From positions 936,675 through 1,000,674 of the forward strand of contig JAWMQL010000002.1 of NCBI GenBank assembly GCA_033283165.1: DNA of 64,000 bases, read 5' to 3'. This DNA comes from JAWMQL01 sp033283165. Lineage in GTDB: Bacteria > Pseudomonadota > Gammaproteobacteria > Pseudomonadales > Halieaceae. Of this stretch, positions 8,343-16,970 are shown piece after piece (within the stretch, counting starts at the first letter, position 1; the number at the start of each line of letters is the position of its first letter). The notes beneath the pieces are model-generated. The model searched no databases, was not told where the DNA came from, and was given only the letters and a program-made list of their open reading frames with translations. The position numbers and the translations under genes are program-made.

Positions 8343-9101
8343 ATGGATCGATCACAGTATCCACTGAGTGAACACTTCCTGACTTACTTTGATGTGTCAT
8401 TCGCCGCCAGCGAGGCCCAGAAAAGTGACGTATACGGAATCCGTTACAGTGTCTATTGTGATGAGTTCCAGTATGAGCCTGCCCATTTGTTTCCCGATCA
8501 CGAAGAGAAGGACGCGTTTGATGCCAAGTCATTGCACGCGCTGGTGACGCATAAGTCCTCTGGCCGGCCTGCCGGTTGTGTGCGACTCGTGAGCCCAACG
8601 GGTCCTGATGGAGAGGATCTGCTGCCTTTTGAGAAACACTGTGCCGAAAGCCTGGATCGAGCTTTCGTGGACGGTATGGCGCTGGATCGTAATAGCGTAT
8701 GTGAAATTTCACGACTCGCAGTTGATGGCGCTTTCCGGCGCCGTGCGGGGGAGCGAGTCACCCGGTTCGGTGAGGTGGAGGGGTTGGACTGCACGCAGCA
8801 GGAGCGCAGGACATTTTCCCTGATTGCCGTGGCCTGTTTTCTCGCCGCCACAGCCCTGACGGATCTGGCCGAGAGAACCAATGTGTTTGCGATGATGGAA
8901 CCATTTCTGCCACGGCTGCTCAAGCACTCCGGTATCATCTTTCAGCGCGCCGGGCAGGATATTGACTATCACGGTACTCGTGCACCCTATTTTATTACCA
9001 CGCAGTCAGCGCTGGACAACATGCTGCCCGACCTGAGAGAGCTTTACAACGAGATTCACCGGCGAATAGGAAGCAGCTACATAAACCCGGATTTAAAGTG
9101 A
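8343..9101 (+). CDS. PEP-CTERM/exosortase system-associated acyltransferase
   Basis: A 252-aa GNAT-fold protein of the exosortase-associated acyltransferase family (TIGR03694-like), related to N-acyl amino acid/autoinducer synthases. Family sequences include YGIRYSVYCDEFQYEPAHLF near the N-terminus and VCEISRLAVDGAFRRR in the centre. The frame is open from 8298, but ATG 8343 has GGGAG 8 nt upstream and gives the usual N-terminus, so I chose it. The natural acyl acceptor is unknown. The gene is followed by a truncated second copy of its own 3' end (9174-9419), evidence of tandem duplication and decay. Confidence 0.88.
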   Translation: MDRSQYPLSEHFLTYFDVSFAASEAQKSDVYGIRYSVYCDEFQYEPAHLFPDHEEKDAFDAKSLHALVTHKSSGRPAGCVRLVSPTGPDGEDLLPFEKHCAESLDRAFVDGMALDRNSVCEISRLAVDGAFRRRAGERVTRFGEVEGLDCTQQERRTFSLIAVACFLAATALTDLAERTNVFAMMEPFLPRLLKHSGIIFQRAGQDIDYHGTRAPYFITTQSALDNMLPDLRELYNEIHRRIGSSYINPDLK

Positions 9102-9173
9102 CAGAAAATCCCAGAATTTCATTAAATCGTTGGAAAAGGCTGGTCTGAGTATTATTGCTCAAGATAAGTTAGA

Positions 9174-9419
9174 CTGCGGTACCTCGACATTGCCAATCGA
9201 ACCAGTGTTTTCGCTATGACGGAGCCATTTCTGCCCAGGCTGCGCAAGCGCTTGGGAATCATATTCCAGCGACCCGGTGCAGCTATTGATTATCATGGTA
9301 AACGGGCTCCCTATTTTATAATCACTCAATCCGCAATCGACAATCCGCGGCCAGATTTGAAGGAGCTCTATACCGGAATCCACCGGCGTATAAGTCAAGA
9401 CTACCAGGTTGAGCGATGA
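9174..9419 (+). pseudogene. Truncated duplicate of the exosortase-associated acyltransferase (C-terminal third)
   Basis: From codon CTG 9174 the frame reads LRYLDIANRTSVFAMTEPF and then LGIIFQRPGAAIDYHGKRAP, closely matching the C-terminus of the intact neighbour (LTDLAERTNVFAMMEPF, IIFQRAGQDIDYHGTRAP). In the same frame a stop precedes it (9165-9167), and the preceding 70 bp match nothing. All upstream domains are missing. Its stop overlaps the prsT start (ATGA, 9416-9419), an arrangement inherited from when the copy was intact, so residual translation could still matter for prsT expression. Confidence 0.85.
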
Positions 9420-12190
9420 AAAATATGTTCAGATTCTTGTGGGTATTTACTTTCATCGTAACTTTGGCTTCCTGTACCAAGGAGCTTTCAAGCGATGAGT
9501 ACCTTGCCAATGCCAGATCGCTGCTTGAGGAAAAGGATTATTCGGCTGCGATCATTGAGTTAAAGAATGCCGTTAAGGCAGACCCGCAAAGCCCTGAGGC
9601 ACGCCTGCTACTGGGTGCCACCTATCTTGACCTGGGTGACTTTGCCTCGGCTGAAAAGGAATTGCAGAAGGCGCGTGAAAATAAGGCATCATATGATTCG
9701 GTGGTACCGCTCCTGGCAGAGGCCTTGTCAACACTCGGGAAGCATGAGGCTTTAATGGAGCTGAATCCTGCAGGCCTTTCCAGGCCTGAAGATCAGGCCG
9801 GGTTACTCGCCGCGCAAGGCGTCTCTATCCTGTCGACGGGTGGTGATATCTGGCAGGCTAGTGAACTGATCGAGGACGCGCTTGCTGCCGACCCCGAATC
9901 TTCCCGGGCTATGTTGGCCTCAGCAAAGCTGGCTTTGCGTGATGGTTCGACCGCTGCGGCTCGTGAAAAACTCGAACGTGCGCTTGAAATTGACCCGACG
10001 TACGCGACTGCATGGGGTTTTCTGGGTGAAATTGAATGGCGCCGTGGCGAGTTAGACCAGGCGGAGCATGCCTATTCACAAGCGATTGAGTTTGCACGCA
10101 ATGATTCCGCCTACCGTTTGCAGCGGGCTTTGGTCTTCATTCAGTCCGGAAGCCTGGAAAAAGCCCAAAAAGAAGTCAATATTCTGCAGAAGCAATTTTC
10201 CCCCCAGCAGCCCGGGGTCAGCTATGCGCAGGGTCTGATCCAGTTGCGGCGGAATGAATTGTCGCAGGCCATAACGTCGTTAGATGCGGCAACTCTTGCA
10301 GGTAACAGTTATCCCCTGGCCTACTTTTACCTGGCATTGATTCACAGCCAGCAGGGCAACCTTGCGCAGGCCCAGAGTAATTCAGACAAGTTTCTGGCGA
10401 TCGCGCCGAACCACCCCTGGGCTCGCAAACTGGCCGCGAGTCTCAGGCTTCGTGCAGGCAAATCCGATGAGGCGGAAGAACTGTTGCGGCCGGTGGTAAC
10501 CGCCTTCCCCGGTGATATAACAGCACTGAATCTGTTGGCCGCGAGCCTGGCCAGCCAGGGTAAGTCTGACGAATCCCTGGATCTATTGAAAAAGGTCGTT
10601 GAACTCCAGCCTGACTCGGCCGACGCCCAGTCGCGCCTGGGGCAGGGGCTACTCGCGGCGGGCCAGGAAACCGTAGGCTTGGAACATTTGCAGGCAGCCT
10701 TGCAACTCGATCCCAAGTCGCAGCGAGCCGATACCCTCCTGGTGCTGAATTACCTCAGGCAAGGTAACTTTGAGGCAGCGATAAAGGCCGGTCAAGACTA
10801 TCGTCGAAGGAACCCGGCCGAAATAGCGCCTTATAACCTGTTGGGCCAGGTTTACCTTGCTGCGGGGGACAATGATAGTGCACGCAATGCCTTCGAGCAG
10901 GTGCTGGAGCTGGAGCCGGGTGACCCCAATGCGAATCACCGCCTGGCATTCCTGGCGGAGCAGGCGGGGGACATGGCTGCTGCTCGGGCCTACTACCAGA
11001 CGGTGTTGGAGCACAGGAAAAATTATCTGCCGTCTCTGATGAAGTTGATTGCGCTCGATGCCAAGGAGGGTAACGAGGATGCCATGCTTGCTGGCTTGCA
11101 GCGAGCAATTGAACTACACCCGCAGGCGATTGAACCGCGCCTGGCCCTGTCTCGCTATTACCTGAGTCGCGGGAGACCCGAACTCGCTGCGGGGCTGTTC
11201 AGTGAACTCGATAATGTCGCCAGGCTACGGCCGGAAATCGCGCAGGTTTTGGCCAAATCCGAGTTGGACCAGAAGAATTACGCGGCCGCCAGGTATTACC
11301 TGGAAGTTCTCGTAGAAGATCAACCGGGATCTGCGGAGTGGCACTATCAGTTGGCCCTCGCTTATGCGGGGGAGGGCAACAGTGAAAAGATGCGATCGGA
11401 GCTGGAGGCGACCATCCAGTTGAACCAGGAGCACCTGCCAGCGCGGGTTGCGCTGGCAAGGTGGCTGTTGTTGCAGCAAGACCTGGCTGGACTGGAAACT
11501 CAGGTTGTTGAATTGCGTCGATTAGCACCCGAAAATTCAGATGTTTTGCAACTGGAAGCAATGCTTTCCACCCTTAAGCAGGATCCTGAAGCTGCCCTGG
11601 AGAGTTTACAACTGGCGTTTGAGCGCGCTCCCACCTCTGCTTCACTCCTGACGCTGGCGCGTCAGCAGTACGCTTTGGGAAATACGGATGCTTCGAAGTC
11701 GCTTATGCAGGAGTGGCTCGACGAGCACAGCACCGATGTCTCTACCCGTATTGCACTGGCACAAGTGTATTTGCTGGAGGGAGAGCAAGACAAAGCGATG
11801 TCTGAATTCCAGCGGGTGTTGGAAACTGATGAACACAACGTGGTGGCATTGAATAATCTGGCGTGGTACCAGCGGCATATTGACCCGGGTGCGGCCCTGG
11901 CCTATGCCGAGTTGGCGGCAGAAACCGATCCTGGCTCTGCCCAGGTGATGGACACACTGGCCATGGTGCTCCTCTCAAACCAGAAGTTCGAGCGTGCTTC
12001 GCGTACCATTACGCGCGCAATCAGCCTCAATCCGGGTGACCCCACTCTGCATTTTCACGCTGCACAGATACTGGTCGCTCGAGGTGACCGGCAGGAAGCC
12101 CTTGCACTACTGCGTCCTCTGCTGGAAACGGGTGTGGGCTTTCCCGAAAAGCAGGAGGCAGAAACCCTGCTGGCTGACCTCGAGGAGTAA
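9416..12190 (+). CDS. prsT: PEP-CTERM/XrtA system TPR lipoprotein PrsT (copy 1)
   Basis: A 924-aa lipoprotein made almost entirely of tetratricopeptide repeats. The lipobox TLAS-C20 gives lipid attachment at Cys20, and KNAVKADPQSPEARLLLGAT is the first clear TPR, followed by about 20 more to the end. Length and architecture match the PrsT family (TIGR02917), a scaffold of XrtA systems whose partner is not established. It starts at ATG 9416, overlapping the acyltransferase remnant by 4 bp. A PEP-CTERM gene with a sigma-54 promoter begins 169 bp downstream. A paralogue of exactly the same length with Cys at the same position lies at 18256-21030. Confidence 0.92.
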   Translation: MKNMFRFLWVFTFIVTLASCTKELSSDEYLANARSLLEEKDYSAAIIELKNAVKADPQSPEARLLLGATYLDLGDFASAEKELQKARENKASYDSVVPLLAEALSTLGKHEALMELNPAGLSRPEDQAGLLAAQGVSILSTGGDIWQASELIEDALAADPESSRAMLASAKLALRDGSTAAAREKLERALEIDPTYATAWGFLGEIEWRRGELDQAEHAYSQAIEFARNDSAYRLQRALVFIQSGSLEKAQKEVNILQKQFSPQQPGVSYAQGLIQLRRNELSQAITSLDAATLAGNSYPLAYFYLALIHSQQGNLAQAQSNSDKFLAIAPNHPWARKLAASLRLRAGKSDEAEELLRPVVTAFPGDITALNLLAASLASQGKSDESLDLLKKVVELQPDSADAQSRLGQGLLAAGQETVGLEHLQAALQLDPKSQRADTLLVLNYLRQGNFEAAIKAGQDYRRRNPAEIAPYNLLGQVYLAAGDNDSARNAFEQVLELEPGDPNANHRLAFLAEQAGDMAAARAYYQTVLEHRKNYLPSLMKLIALDAKEGNEDAMLAGLQRAIELHPQAIEPRLALSRYYLSRGRPELAAGLFSELDNVARLRPEIAQVLAKSELDQKNYAAARYYLEVLVEDQPGSAEWHYQLALAYAGEGNSEKMRSELEATIQLNQEHLPARVALARWLLLQQDLAGLETQVVELRRLAPENSDVLQLEAMLSTLKQDPEAALESLQLAFERAPTSASLLTLARQQYALGNTDASKSLMQEWLDEHSTDVSTRIALAQVYLLEGEQDKAMSEFQRVLETDEHNVVALNNLAWYQRHIDPGAALAYAELAAETDPGSAQVMDTLAMVLLSNQKFERASRTITRAISLNPGDPTLHFHAAQILVARGDRQEALALLRPLLETGVGFPEKQEAETLLADLEE

Positions 12191-12302
12191 CCACACCTGG
12201 CCATGCCCGGGTGCCGGAGCTATGTCAGAATATTTTACGAACTCCTATCGCTCTCTCTTTGGTCACAAGCTAATTGTCTGATTTTTAAGGATATTTTCCC
12301 CT

Positions 12303-12318
12303 TGGCATGTTGATTGCT
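12303..12318 (+). promoter_or_regulatory. Sigma-54 promoter of PEP-CTERM gene 1
   Basis: TGGCAT-GTTGA-TTGCT matches the -24/-12 consensus TGGCAC-N5-TTGCW with only one departure and correct spacing. It lies 42 bp upstream of the ATG of the PEP-CTERM gene. The same element precedes the other two PEP-CTERM genes in the window. PrsR, a sigma-54 activator, is encoded at 26615-27982. Confidence 0.85.
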
Positions 12319-12359
12319 TGCTAGCTTGTGTGAATGATTACTAGCCGAGGGTGTTGGCA

Positions 12360-13625
12360 ATGGTCAAAAAAGTGGAAAAACGTAATGCAGTTCTCGGGCT
12401 AGTAGCCGGGTTCGCGCTTGCAGCTGCAGGTAGCGTTAATGCCGCAGCTCCCCTACCCAAATGGGATGGAACGTTGCCGGCCGCAGGCGACCCGAATACC
12501 TCCCAGCAGTACCAGGACTTCACCATATATTCGCTCAACTACCTGAGCGAGTTGTCGGCAAAGAATCCCAATCCAGGCGACACCTATTACATTGGGGGCC
12601 AGGATTACAACTACAAGACCGGTGTGGGTCAGCTTCAGGACGACGTCGTTATTCAGACCGGGAACACCGGCAACACGAGTGACAACACGGATACTTGCGG
12701 TCCCACCGGTTGTGATAATGCCTACCCTTATCCATCACCCAGCGATAACTACTCGTCTACTTCTTTTACCTATACAGACCCGATTGTTGCGGTCCCGGGA
12801 GAAGAACCGCGCAGTACATGGACCGCGGAGCAGGGCGCACTGGCTGCTTTCATCGGAGATGGTGATCTGACGTTTATCTTTAACCTGAACGAGGATAACG
12901 GTGGTGACCCGAACACGCTGGACGGGCAGGCAATACTGGTCAGCGCTCGTGTGACGCTCACCGAGGCTGATGGCACTCCAATCGTGTCTTTCTATCTGGG
13001 TGCAAATAGTGCAATTCCGCTGCCCTGCTCAGCCGGGCAAGTTTGGGCGGGAGGCTGTGCGCCTCTGGGAGGATTGGCTTATGGTGAGCCCGAGGCGGAC
13101 CCGATGAATACCTTGGCAAATGGACAGGCTCCTACCGATGGGGCTGAAAATAGTGCCGAGATCCCGGGAATAGACGAGTACTACGATGCCATGTTGGCTC
13201 TGAACCCGGGGCCGGAAGGTGGCTTTGTCTCACTGGATCCGCGTTGGGCATATGTGCACGGCGCGATTTCGACGGACGCTACAACTGGTCAGTTCCTTGG
13301 TTTTGGTACCTGCGGCTTCACCGGGTTTGCCAACTGTGAAACGATTTCCCAGAATCTGGGTGCCAATGAAGCCGCTTTTGCAGCGATTAACCTGGCTCTG
13401 TCCGAGGCAATCAAAACCGGCGTGTATAACGGGATGAATGTGGCCTTCATGAACGTCGATTTGATCATATCCGGGCAGACCAATGGCTTCGAGCAGTTGA
13501 TAATCATTGCCACCAATGTGCCCGACTTCGAAGCGCCAACCCCCGGAACACTGGCGATCATGGCGCTGGGTTTGTTGCTCATGGGCATGCGCGCTCGACG
13601 ACTCTCGGCGAGCGAAGCGGTTTAG
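12360..13625 (+). CDS. PEP-CTERM domain protein 1 (variant motif PTPGTL)
   Basis: A 421-aa exported protein. The start is ATG 12360, with GAGG 8 nt upstream, rather than the in-frame GTG at 12351. A signal peptide (VLGLVAGFALAAAGSVNAAA) leads to a low-Lys, Asn/Asp/Gly/Thr-rich body with few charges and a Cys pair (DTCGPTGCDN). The end is a PEP-CTERM sorting tail: PTPGTL, a hydrophobic helix (AIMALGLLLMG) and the basic cluster MRARR. Exosortase should cleave at the motif. Thr replaces the Glu of Pro-Glu-Pro. A sigma-54 promoter lies immediately upstream and a strong terminator follows, so it is a single-gene unit. Confidence 0.88.
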   Translation: MVKKVEKRNAVLGLVAGFALAAAGSVNAAAPLPKWDGTLPAAGDPNTSQQYQDFTIYSLNYLSELSAKNPNPGDTYYIGGQDYNYKTGVGQLQDDVVIQTGNTGNTSDNTDTCGPTGCDNAYPYPSPSDNYSSTSFTYTDPIVAVPGEEPRSTWTAEQGALAAFIGDGDLTFIFNLNEDNGGDPNTLDGQAILVSARVTLTEADGTPIVSFYLGANSAIPLPCSAGQVWAGGCAPLGGLAYGEPEADPMNTLANGQAPTDGAENSAEIPGIDEYYDAMLALNPGPEGGFVSLDPRWAYVHGAISTDATTGQFLGFGTCGFTGFANCETISQNLGANEAAFAAINLALSEAIKTGVYNGMNVAFMNVDLIISGQTNGFEQLIIIATNVPDFEAPTPGTLAIMALGLLLMGMRARRLSASEAV

Positions 13626-13683
13626 CGCTCAGCACTCTGCGGGGTTGCATCTCAAGCCCGAGCAGTAGTGTTATCCAATCCGA

Positions 13684-13717
13684 AGACGAGCACCCATAGG
13701 GTGCTCGTCTTTTTTTA
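13684..13717 (+). terminator. Strong rho-independent terminator after PEP-CTERM gene 1
   Basis: A perfect 12-bp stem AGACGAGCACCC/GGGTGCTCGTCT with loop ATA is followed by seven T residues. It lies about 60 bp after the stop codon. Confidence 0.93.
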
Positions 13718-13794
13718 TTCCAAGCATTTTCTCCCCATATGTTTTAAGCTCCCTGACTGGCGGTTTACCTCAGTTTCAAAGGGGGATTACCTCG

Positions 13795-14655
13795 ATGTTC
13801 GATTACCAGTCGGCTTTTTCCCGCAATATCGGCTGGGTCACCGAGCAGGAGCAGGAAGAACTGCGCGGCAAGCGTATCGCCATCGCCGGTTTGGGCGGGG
13901 TCGGTGGCAGTCATCTGCTGACACTGTGTCGGCTGGGTATCGGTGGTTTTCGAATTGCCGATTTTGATGTTTTCGAAATCCAGAATTTCAATCGCCAGGC
14001 GGGTGCCAGTACCAGCAACCTCAATCGGCCCAAGGTGGATGTCCTGGCGGAGATGGCCTTGGATATCAACCCGGAGCTGGATCTCAAGAAATATCCAGAC
14101 GGTGTCACTGACGATAACCTCGATGATTTCCTGAATGGCGTTGATTTGTATGTCGACGGCCTGGATTTCTTCGCCCTGGATATGCGGCGCAAGGTGTTTG
14201 CCGCTTGTGCCGATAAAGGCATACCGGCCAGCACGGTCGCGCCGATCGGCATGGGGGCCGCTTTGTTGAATTTCCTGCCGGGGCAAATGAGCTTCGAGGC
14301 ATATTTTCGTTTTGAGGGCCATGACGAGCAGGAGCAGATGCTACGCTTCCTGCTGGGTTTGTCGCCTGCAATGTTGCAAATGCCTTATGTGGTGGATGAC
14401 ACCCGCGTAGACCTGGAGGCGCAAAGGGTGCCTTCCACGCCTATGGCCTGTGACATGTGTGCAGGGATAGCCGGCACCCAGGCCGTCAAGATTCTGCTGG
14501 GTCGGGGCGACGTCATCGTGGCGCCCCGCGGGCTGCACTTCGATGCCTACCGAAACAAGATGGTGACCACCTGGCGTCCGGGGGGCAATGGTAATCCCTT
14601 ACAGCGACTGGCTCTCAAGGTCGCCCGGCGACGCTTCGAAAGGCGTCTCGATTGA
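13795..14655 (+). CDS. ThiF/MoeB/HesA-family adenylyltransferase (E1-like)
   Basis: A 286-aa E1-like enzyme. The nucleotide-binding loop is AGLGGVGGSH (residues 31-40) and the family signature NFNRQ is at 64-68, with a later Cys pair CDMC (219-222). There is only a ThiF domain; no rhodanese or ubiquitin-like domain is present. The family adenylates a C-terminal carboxylate of a carrier protein or peptide, or related substrates. It faces a nitroreductase and a methyltransferase gene 34 bp away. ThiF and nitroreductase domains are fused in the Mycobacterium Rv1355c-type proteins, which supports a joint role. The substrate is unknown. The last codons and stop are duplicated directly downstream. 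Confidence 0.85.
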   Translation: MFDYQSAFSRNIGWVTEQEQEELRGKRIAIAGLGGVGGSHLLTLCRLGIGGFRIADFDVFEIQNFNRQAGASTSNLNRPKVDVLAEMALDINPELDLKKYPDGVTDDNLDDFLNGVDLYVDGLDFFALDMRRKVFAACADKGIPASTVAPIGMGAALLNFLPGQMSFEAYFRFEGHDEQEQMLRFLLGLSPAMLQMPYVVDDTRVDLEAQRVPSTPMACDMCAGIAGTQAVKILLGRGDVIVAPRGLHFDAYRNKMVTTWRPGGNGNPLQRLALKVARRRFERRLD

Positions 14656-14670
14656 AGGCGTCTCGATTGA
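14641..14670 (+). repeat. 15-bp tandem duplication over a stop codon
   Basis: AGGCGTCTCGATTGA occurs twice head to tail (14641-14655 and 14656-14670). The first copy contains the ThiF stop codon, so the protein is unaffected. Confidence 0.9.
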
Positions 14671-14689
14671 ATGAGGGAAACAATCCCGA

Positions 14690-15766
14690 TCAATCCGGGC
14701 TTGGCTTCGTGGTCAGGTCGGTAAATACCCGCTCAAAAGGCAAACGGCGGGACCTGGGCGCTTCGCGTGTCGGATATCCTACGCGGAGCAGCATGTACAG
14801 GGCCTCACCTTGATTCAGCCCTAACAGGCTCGTGGTCTGCGCCAGGCAGCCTTCCGCCTTTGCCACCAATTCTTCCGGCACGGTGCCCTCTCGCAGGCGT
14901 GCTATTTGATCTGTGACCACGTAATAGGGATGTGCGGCGAGCCCCGCAGCGTTGGCCTGGGTCCATGCCCGGCAGAGCAATTTGCCCGCGCTGATGGCTC
15001 CCTGTGGGTTGTCTATTCCCGTCACAGCTAGAATCATGGGGCTCTGGGCCAGTAGTTTTGAATCCACGGCCGCCATGAATTTAAAGGCGCCCAGTTTGTT
15101 CAGCTTACGCATGCGATTCCAGTCACTGGTAAAACGCAGGAACGCTCGCCCCCCCGGTGGTAGGTGCAGCGTACGGACGTCCATTCCATCACCGGCCTCG
15201 ACTTCTTCGGAGGAATAGCGCAGGCTGCCGGCCAATAACTCGTGAATCTCCCGGGTCTGGAAACGTATCTCAGAGGCCTGCCGGGCGGTGTGAGCAAGGG
15301 CGGAAACAGGTGCTCTTTCGTCCACCAACTGCAATCGGGCGTTGTCCTCACCCAGCTCGAGGAGCTGATTTTTTACCTCTTCTGAAATGTTTTTATCTCG
15401 GCGATAGGGAAAGCGGTTGGTGTGACGTTTGAAAAGAGGCAGCGTTTCCACCGACGTCACTTCGTTAGCGCTTGCCGCCCGGATAGTGGCATAGGGATCA
15501 CCCAGGTGGTCAACAGGCAGCATAATATTGACGGTTGGATCCAACTGGCAGTGCCGGCACACTTCCAGCATGTTTTCCAGCACGGCACCTATCGACAGCA
15601 ATGTGGCGGGACTTCCGGGGTCAAAGGTTTTTCCAGCGACACGAGGTGCATCATAGTGAACCCGCAGGCACTGACCGTCCCATGTGAAGCACTCAGGTTG
15701 TGAGTTGTCAGCAGAGGGAGCCAACAGGCCCGCCCGCGACAGCAGTTCAGCAGTTCGCCTGTCCAT
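14690..15766 (-). CDS. Nitroreductase-fold protein (Rv1355c C-terminal-like)
   Basis: A 358-aa protein of the flavin nitroreductase superfamily. It opens with LLSRAGLLAPSADNSQPECF, the family's FMN-binding S-x-x-N-x-Q-P motif, and has a late hydrophobic segment typical of the second half-fold (SPMILAVTGIDN, then AWTQANAAGLAAHPYYVV). Single-chain proteins of this length occur fused to ThiF domains in Rv1355c-type proteins; here the ThiF protein is separate and convergent. The start codon shares one base with the stop of the upstream methyltransferase (TGATG), so the two are translationally coupled. The reaction could be flavin-dependent oxidation of a peptide or amide product (inference). No demonstrated function is known to me. 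Confidence 0.75.
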   Translation of the reverse strand: MDRRTAELLSRAGLLAPSADNSQPECFTWDGQCLRVHYDAPRVAGKTFDPGSPATLLSIGAVLENMLEVCRHCQLDPTVNIMLPVDHLGDPYATIRAASANEVTSVETLPLFKRHTNRFPYRRDKNISEEVKNQLLELGEDNARLQLVDERAPVSALAHTARQASEIRFQTREIHELLAGSLRYSSEEVEAGDGMDVRTLHLPPGGRAFLRFTSDWNRMRKLNKLGAFKFMAAVDSKLLAQSPMILAVTGIDNPQGAISAGKLLCRAWTQANAAGLAAHPYYVVTDQIARLREGTVPEELVAKAEGCLAQTTSLLGLNQGEALYMLLRVGYPTREAPRSRRLPFERVFTDLTTKPSPD

Positions 15767-16638
15767 CAGAATGGGTCATTCCGGAGCCCGGACAGCCAGA
15801 AGAAAAAGCGCTGGTCGTCCAACTCCCTGCGATATTTTGGTATGAGCTTACGGCGCAATGCGACCAGGGATGCCTGCACCTCGGGCGAGAGCTGTCGGTC
15901 TTCTGATTTGAACAATTGCAGGATGGGAATACCAAATGTGGCGTAGTGCTGTACATTTGTTGGTAAATGTTTACTGCCGAGCGATATGAAATCGTCTCGA
16001 TGGAAAGCAGCGCGTAAGGATCGTTCATAATCAAGCGAGAACAGGTGTGGATCGTGTTTACGATTCAAATAGGCGAAAAAGAGCACGGATTTCAATGACT
16101 TAAGGCGGCTGAAGTCAATGAGGTAGATCGCGCCGCCAGGGCGCACAATCCGATTGACCTCACCGAAGCAGTTGGCAAGGTGTTCGTGTGTCGGCAGGTG
16201 GTGCAAGGCCATGGTGCTAATAACTGCATCGAATGAATGATCTTCTATTTGCGACAATGAAGTTATATCACCTTCCATCAGCTCGATGTTGCTCAAATTC
16301 AGTGAGCATATATGGTTTTTCGCGCTGTTGAGCATCTCGCAAGATAAATCCACCCCGACAAACGAGGTATCCGGGTTCACCTGGGCCACCTGGGCCAGTT
16401 GGGTTGCGGGGCCGCAACCCAGGTCGAGCACGCTCTTACATCCCGCTATCACAGTGGATATCCTGGCGGTGTTAAAGAGATAGGAGGCAGCCATAATGCC
16501 GTCTACCCGGCCTGCTCTGGCGTAGGCCTCCACTTGCTCATCTCCCTCCATTACGAGATCTGGCTCGGGCTCCCTGGGAAATTCAGGTGGCACGAACAAT
16601 TCTCTGATCAGAGTAGGTACTAAGGAAATCCGGGGCAT
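15766..16638 (-). CDS. Class I SAM-dependent methyltransferase
   Basis: A 290-aa protein with the SAM-binding motif VLDLGCGPATQLAQVAQ (about residues 69-85), the acidic strand-2 end FVGVDLS, and the post-motif FDAVISTMALHHLP. These make it a Methyltransf_11/25-type enzyme. It is first in a two-gene unit with the nitroreductase-like gene, overlapping it by one base. The methyl acceptor is unknown; the pairing with ThiF and nitroreductase suggests tailoring of the same small molecule or peptide. The promoter must lie in the 332-bp intergenic region shared with PEP-CTERM gene 2. Confidence 0.85.
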   Translation of the reverse strand: MPRISLVPTLIRELFVPPEFPREPEPDLVMEGDEQVEAYARAGRVDGIMAASYLFNTARISTVIAGCKSVLDLGCGPATQLAQVAQVNPDTSFVGVDLSCEMLNSAKNHICSLNLSNIELMEGDITSLSQIEDHSFDAVISTMALHHLPTHEHLANCFGEVNRIVRPGGAIYLIDFSRLKSLKSVLFFAYLNRKHDPHLFSLDYERSLRAAFHRDDFISLGSKHLPTNVQHYATFGIPILQLFKSEDRQLSPEVQASLVALRRKLIPKYRRELDDQRFFFWLSGLRNDPF

Positions 16639-16970
16639 AGAGTTCGGGAGTAGTCTGCGTTAGAGGCTGGAAATGTTTATAGAGTGTATAACCAAGGGAG
16701 TATCCGTTCACGATGTTTAGGCAACTATTACTTTATTGAATTAAATCCAGCGATCACTCTTTGCTCTGGGGGGAGTGAGCATGCTGTCAATTCAGTCTCG
16801 ATGCTTGAGATGTCAGGTAAATTTACACAAGCACGCATGAACGGAGTTTTTGAAATTCTCAGGCCACGTATCTTATTGAAATATAATAATATTATTATTC
16901 TGGCATGTTGGTTGCTTTAGATAAAGTGAGTTTGAAAAAACGCTTTGTTTAACTGAATAGGTGTAAAGGC
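16639..16970. other. Divergent intergenic region, A+T-rich
   Basis: 332 bp between the methyltransferase and PEP-CTERM gene 2. The right end holds a sigma-54 promoter preceded by a very A/T-rich tract (TATAATAATATTATTATT). An open frame at 16684-16920 runs across the promoter and resembles nothing, so I do not call it a gene. Confidence 0.6.
16901..16916 (+). promoter_or_regulatory. Sigma-54 promoter of PEP-CTERM gene 2
   Basis: TGGCAT-GTTGG-TTGCT, with correct -24/-12 spacing, 54 bp upstream of the ATG. It differs by one base from the promoter of PEP-CTERM gene 1, while the flanking sequence is unrelated. Confidence 0.85.

Noticed and set aside
16684..16920. 78-codon ORF between the methyltransferase and PEP-CTERM gene 2
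   Set aside because: It runs through the sigma-54 promoter, has no ribosome site and resembles nothing.
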